This document shows positions 22,436-25,326 of a stretch of DNA of 25,326 bases, piece by piece (position 1 is the stretch's first letter; each line of letters starts with the position of its first letter). The DNA lies in the NCBI GenBank assembly GCA_031397815.1, contig JANNMJ010000097.1, forward strand, positions 1 through 25,326, written 5' to 3'. Below the pieces are notes generated by a model. The model did not search any database and had not been told where the DNA came from. It saw only the letters and a list, made by a program, of their open reading frames with translations. The translations under genes and the position numbers were made by a program. The stretch comes from JANNMJ01 sp031397815. GTDB taxonomy: Bacteria > Bacteroidota > Bacteroidia > Cytophagales > Hymenobacteraceae.

Positions 22436-24166
22436 GTGCTACGGTTCATCTTGATATTGGCGGGGCTGTTAAGTCTGGGCGGGCTACGGCCTGCCCAGGC
22501 GCAACGGCTCCAGTGGAGCCAGATTACCACCTTCGGCGGCAGTGACCAACAGACCGGACAGCCCGATGTGCTCACCGATATGGCGGTGGATGCGGCGGGA
22601 AATGTGTACCTGACGGGCATTTACACGTTCGGCACCCGCATGAGCAGCGGGCCGTGGCCGTTTGAAGGCCAGCAGGAAGCGTTTGTGGCCAAATTCAGCC
22701 CGAATGGCGTTTTTCAGTGGGTCTGCACCGTGACCGGGCCGGGCGATGAGCGCATATCGAGCCTGTGTCTAGGCCCCAACGGCCTTTGCTATGTTACGGG
22801 TGAGCACGAGGCTAACGCCACTTTCGACGGTGGAACGACGCGGCTAACCGGGCGCGGCGTATTCGTGGCGTGTTTCGATGGGCAGGGTAATCAGACGTGG
22901 CTCGATACGTCCATCCAGTGCCAGTTTGCGCCCTATATGTCCGGCATCGCCGTGGCGCCGGACGGATCGTGCTACGCTACTGGGTTCACCATTGATGACA
23001 CGCAGTTTGGGCCTCTTTCGTATATCGCTCCACCGGGCGCATTCTCGGAACAAGTATTTGTCGTAAAATACTCACCTAGCCATGCGCCAGAATGGATTAC
23101 AGGTAGTAATACCCCCGGGTTCTCGGATGTGAATCCATATGGATTACTGGCAGACTCGCTCGGCTGCTATGTATCTGTAGAATATTCATCGGGCAATGGC
23201 TCAATTTTAGGACTACCGATACCATCTACTTCGCTAGTCGGACAGGATTATGACGCTGCGATTATCGCCTTAAATACAACAGGGACGCCGCGATGGGGTA
23301 GAACGATCACCAATCCTGGGTATGATTATTTCGGCAATATCAGCCTTAAACTGCTTCATATTCCGGGTAGCAAGATATCTGTTTTGGGTAGTTGCGATAG
23401 CGTAACAACTTTTAACGCACCTACACCTTTTGTTCTTACCTCACCAACGCGGAAAGCGAAAACATTCCAAGCGCTTTACGACGCAACAACCGGGCAGCTC
23501 GACACGGTGCGCGTATTGGCGCAAGGAGTTACAAATACGTCGGCCGTAGGCTCATTTGCTCGCGGTCGGCTACTAGAGTCGCCCACGGGGACGTATCTGG
23601 CAGGGTATTTCCGTGGCACCGTCGCCTTCGGCACCAACCGCGTGCAGCGCACGTCCACGGCCCTCTTTGGCTCGCTGATGGTGGCCCGCTTCAACCCCGA
23701 CGGCTCTTGTTCGGATGTGCTGACCAACCGGGGCGGGCACGGAGCGTACGTAACGGGCATTCATCAACTGCCTACGGGCGGTCTGCTCGTGGCCGGGGCA
23801 TTCTTCGACAGCCTCGATACCAACCTGCCCAAACGTTACCCCATCGGGTTCAACGACCTCTTCATTGCCCACTTGGATATCCTGACTGGCCTGTCCGAAG
23901 CGGCGGCTCCCACGGCGGGTGAGCTGCAAGTATGGCCCAACCCGGCCCGTCACTCCTTCTCCGTTCAGCTTCCCGCAGCCGCCGAACATTACCCGGCGCG
24001 GGTAGAAATCCGCGATGTGTTGGGGCGGCTGGTCGCCGAGCGACAAGTAGCGGACGGGGGCGGCAGCTGGAGCTGGTCGCTGGAAGCGTTCCCGCCGGGA
24101 GTGTATTTGGTGCGGGCGAGCTGGCCGGGCGGCACCGCCGGGCGGCGTTTGGTAGTGGAACGATGA
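22436..24166 (+). CDS. SBBP/beta-propeller-like protein with T9SS sorting domain
   Basis: The 576-residue exported protein starts at a GTG 11 bp after the protease stop, giving the signal peptide MLRFILILAGLLSLGGLRPA cleaved near AQAQ. Repeats of the SBBP type follow (MAVDAAGNVYLTGIY, CLGPNGLCYVTGEH, AVAPDGSCYATGF, RLLESPTGTYLAGYF), each a propeller-like blade. The C-terminus (from LQVWPNPARHSF, ending GVYLVRASW) is a T9SS type A sorting domain. It forms an operon with the metalloprotease and is probably displayed with it. The stretch 23040-23480 is visibly lower in GC than the rest of the gene. Confidence 0.85.
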   Translation: MLRFILILAGLLSLGGLRPAQAQRLQWSQITTFGGSDQQTGQPDVLTDMAVDAAGNVYLTGIYTFGTRMSSGPWPFEGQQEAFVAKFSPNGVFQWVCTVTGPGDERISSLCLGPNGLCYVTGEHEANATFDGGTTRLTGRGVFVACFDGQGNQTWLDTSIQCQFAPYMSGIAVAPDGSCYATGFTIDDTQFGPLSYIAPPGAFSEQVFVVKYSPSHAPEWITGSNTPGFSDVNPYGLLADSLGCYVSVEYSSGNGSILGLPIPSTSLVGQDYDAAIIALNTTGTPRWGRTITNPGYDYFGNISLKLLHIPGSKISVLGSCDSVTTFNAPTPFVLTSPTRKAKTFQALYDATTGQLDTVRVLAQGVTNTSAVGSFARGRLLESPTGTYLAGYFRGTVAFGTNRVQRTSTALFGSLMVARFNPDGSCSDVLTNRGGHGAYVTGIHQLPTGGLLVAGAFFDSLDTNLPKRYPIGFNDLFIAHLDILTGLSEAAAPTAGELQVWPNPARHSFSVQLPAAAEHYPARVEIRDVLGRLVAERQVADGGGSWSWSLEAFPPGVYLVRASWPGGTAGRRLVVER

Positions 24167-24366
24167 CGCGGGACAGAGATCGTGCGGGGCAAGCTATGCA
24201 ATGTGGACTTGAACTGAGAGGTGAGTAGCGCGTTTGAAAATACACGCCTTTTTATTCAATTTTCAGTCCTCCGGCCCATTCGTTGAGGAAATGACACTTC
24301 TTCAAGCCAGTTCCGGCGGGGTTACGGCCCTACGCGTTCTGCGCCTTTGCGGGTTTTTTTAACAAA
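24167..24366. other. Intergenic region, nothing recognised
   Basis: This stretch lies between the SBBP gene stop and the terminator. No gene, repeat or RNA was recognised. A T-run at 24354-24360 may help terminate transcription from the left. Confidence 0.5.
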
Positions 24367-24401
24367 AAGCGCCCCTGACCAACATCTGGTCAGGGGCGCT
24401 T
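24367..24401. terminator. Terminator hairpin between convergent genes
   Basis: A 15-bp perfect stem (24367-24381 AAGCGCCCCTGACCA with 24387-24401) has a 5-nt loop. On the minus strand it is followed by TTTTTGTT, so it terminates the hypothetical gene at 24421; it could also serve the plus strand (TTCTGTTTT). Confidence 0.8.
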
Positions 24402-24420
24402 CTGTTTTGCTTACCTGCGG

Positions 24421-24801
24421 TTACTTGGGGGTTTTAGGGGTTCTCGTTTGGGGCGTGTCATCGATGGCGAAGCCCCACTCGTTGAGTTTTTTCGGGTTCT
24501 TGGCGTATTTCCCCTTCAGGTACACCGACGAGGCTCGCGTGAGCCCATCGACGGGGGCGAAGAGGGCATCGCACTTGCGGTATTCGGCTTCCATCAGCCC
24601 TTTGAGGCGTTCGGCTTCGTTGCGCGACGCGATGCCCGCTACGATGGTTGGCCCCACCACGTCCCAGCTTACGCCGTCGAGGTTGTGAAGCTCCGAAGCT
24701 GGCCCATCGGCCTGATGCTTCGCGTAAATTTTGGCGGCCAGCTCGAAGCCCTCTTTTTGGGCTCTCGGAATCAGAATGCGGCCCTTCGTGGTCTTAGCCA
24801 T
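24421..24801 (-). CDS. Conserved-looking hypothetical protein (126 aa)
   Basis: The soluble basic protein begins MAKTTKGRILIPRAQKEGFE. It has a helical first half, a middle segment WDVVGPTIVAGIASRNEAER and a Lys/Pro/Thr-rich tail. It has no signal peptide. I do not recognise the family. A promoter-like box and a strong terminator flank it, which supports a real single gene. Confidence 0.7.
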   Translation of the reverse strand: MAKTTKGRILIPRAQKEGFELAAKIYAKHQADGPASELHNLDGVSWDVVGPTIVAGIASRNEAERLKGLMEAEYRKCDALFAPVDGLTRASSVYLKGKYAKNPKKLNEWGFAIDDTPQTRTPKTPK

Positions 24802-24826
24802 ACAGAAAACGGGGTTTGGTGAAGCC

Positions 24827-24834
24827 CGAAGATA
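24827..24834 (-). promoter_or_regulatory. Candidate -7 box for the 126-aa gene
   Basis: The minus strand reads TATCTTCG, one mismatch from TAnnTTTG, about 25 bp before the ATG. Confidence 0.45.
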
Positions 24835-24923
24835 CGAGCGTATTTTAATTCCCTTGATTCTGTTTTAGATGTGAGGGGGTGGGTGGAGTATTAAGAAGTC
24901 ATATCCCGGGCAATGCAACGCGG

Positions 24924-25071
24924 AGCCCGGGGTAGATTTCTGCGAAATCAACCCCGGGCTTTGGAGAAGAACCCCGTTGGGGTTCCCCGATGCCATGCGA
25001 TTCGCGAACCCCAACGGGGTTCTTTTCCACAGCCCGGGGTTGGCGGCGCCCCGCGCCGACTACCCCGGGCT
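24924..25071. repeat. Three linked palindromes of the AGCCCGGGGT and GAACCCCGTTGGGG types
   Basis: The first (24924-24960) is AGCCCGGGGT-A-GATTTC-TGC and its mirror, ending ACCCCGGGCT. The second has perfect 18-bp arms, 24967-24984 (AAGAACCCCGTTGGGGTT) and 25007-25024. The third (25031-25071) again uses AGCCCGGGGT/ACCCCGGGCT arms. The outer arms of the first and third can also pair with each other. There is no gene nearby on the right. Confidence 0.8.
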
Positions 25072-25146
25072 AATGCGGGCAAGGTGCGCCGATTGGGGTG
25101 GCGGGCCAGAGTCCCGCGAATAGCCCGCACGGGGCAGAGTCCCGCG

Positions 25147-25177
25147 CGATTCCCACGATTCCCACGATTCCCACGAT
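25147..25177 (+). repeat. 9-bp tandem repeat, three copies
   Basis: CGATTCCCA recurs three times in a row (followed by a partial CGATT), just before a GTAG-headed repeat. A second small duplication, CAGAGTCCCGCG, lies shortly upstream. Confidence 0.75.
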
Positions 25178-25188
25178 TGTAAACCCCT

Positions 25189-25222
25189 GTAGGGGCGTGG
25201 CCTTGTGCCCGCCCGCATGTGG
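25189..25222 (+). repeat. GTAG-headed REP-like repeat, third location
   Basis: GTAGGGGCGTGGCCTTGTGC followed by CCGCCCGCATGTGG matches the copy at 1084 over about 36 bp with one base inserted there. It shows that the element is dispersed on both sides of the window. Confidence 0.75.
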
Positions 25223-25326
25223 CTGGGCATCGTTCCAACCACCGCTCAACAATCCCCAAATCACTAACATTCGCAATGAATCGACTGAAAAATTACGAAA
25301 CTTATCAATGTCATGCACGACATCGG

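Noticed and set aside
24948..25318. Small minus-strand ORFs at the right end
   Set aside because: They are made almost entirely of palindromic and 9-bp tandem repeats.

Overview
The window is GC-rich chromosomal DNA, almost certainly from a member of the Bacteroidota, most likely a high-GC Cytophagales lineage of the Hymenobacter/Spirosoma type. This is inferred from two secreted proteins with type IX secretion (T9SS) C-terminal sorting domains, a DUF5777-type beta-barrel gene, Bacteroidota-style promoter boxes (TAnnTTTG) and weak ribosome binding sites. No rRNA, tRNA or CRISPR array was recognised.

Layout. 1-2.4 kb: a UbiA-type prenyltransferase (cut by the window edge) and a SAM-dependent methyltransferase on the minus strand, separated by a palindromic element and an exact 21-bp phased repeat array. 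2.4-4.3 kb: pruA (proline catabolism) with promoter and terminator. 4.3-5.9 kb: an accessory patch with a zinc-ribbon remnant, two small unknown genes (one strongly AT-rich), boundaries that look like integron gene cassettes, and the C-terminal stump of a tyrosine recombinase. 5.9-11.7 kb: housekeeping and membrane genes (DUF808/YedI, TlpA-like thioredoxin, two SDR oxidoreductases, a thioredoxin-like protein, DUF1345), with an unusual GATGTG/CACATC array before one SDR gene. 11.7-12.5 kb: a candidate small RNA followed by nested palindromic and dispersed repeats. 12.5-14.2 kb: a glycogen-phosphorylase-like gene that appears to lack the PLP lysine. 14.6-16.7 kb: an operon of a cytochrome-c-like lipoprotein, a YceI protein and a DUF5777 beta-barrel. 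16.7-20.6 kb: repeats, a Tat-exported Gfo/Idh/MocA oxidoreductase whose start codon lies in a long hairpin, a potassium-channel protein and a MATE transporter. 20.7-24.2 kb: a two-gene T9SS unit, a zinc metalloprotease and a beta-propeller-like protein. 24.4-25.3 kb: a small conserved hypothetical gene and palindromic repeats.

Most notable signals. (1) The metalloprotease's signal peptide is separated from its only ATG by a run of 14 C; the gene is out of frame as written and would be in frame with 12 or 15 C, which is the layout of a phase-variable (contingency) locus, unless the run length is a sequencing error. (2) TTTTCG recurs ten times at exactly 21-bp spacing, two helical turns. (3) An AT-rich gene is bounded by complementary GTTACCTGCT/AGCAGGTAAC ends and followed by an imperfect palindrome of about 137 bp, as expected of an integron cassette. 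(4) A promoter, GNRA hairpin and U-rich terminator define a possible small RNA of about 100 nt. (5) Several GTAG-headed palindromic repeat families fill the intergenic spaces, with no transposase for them in the window.
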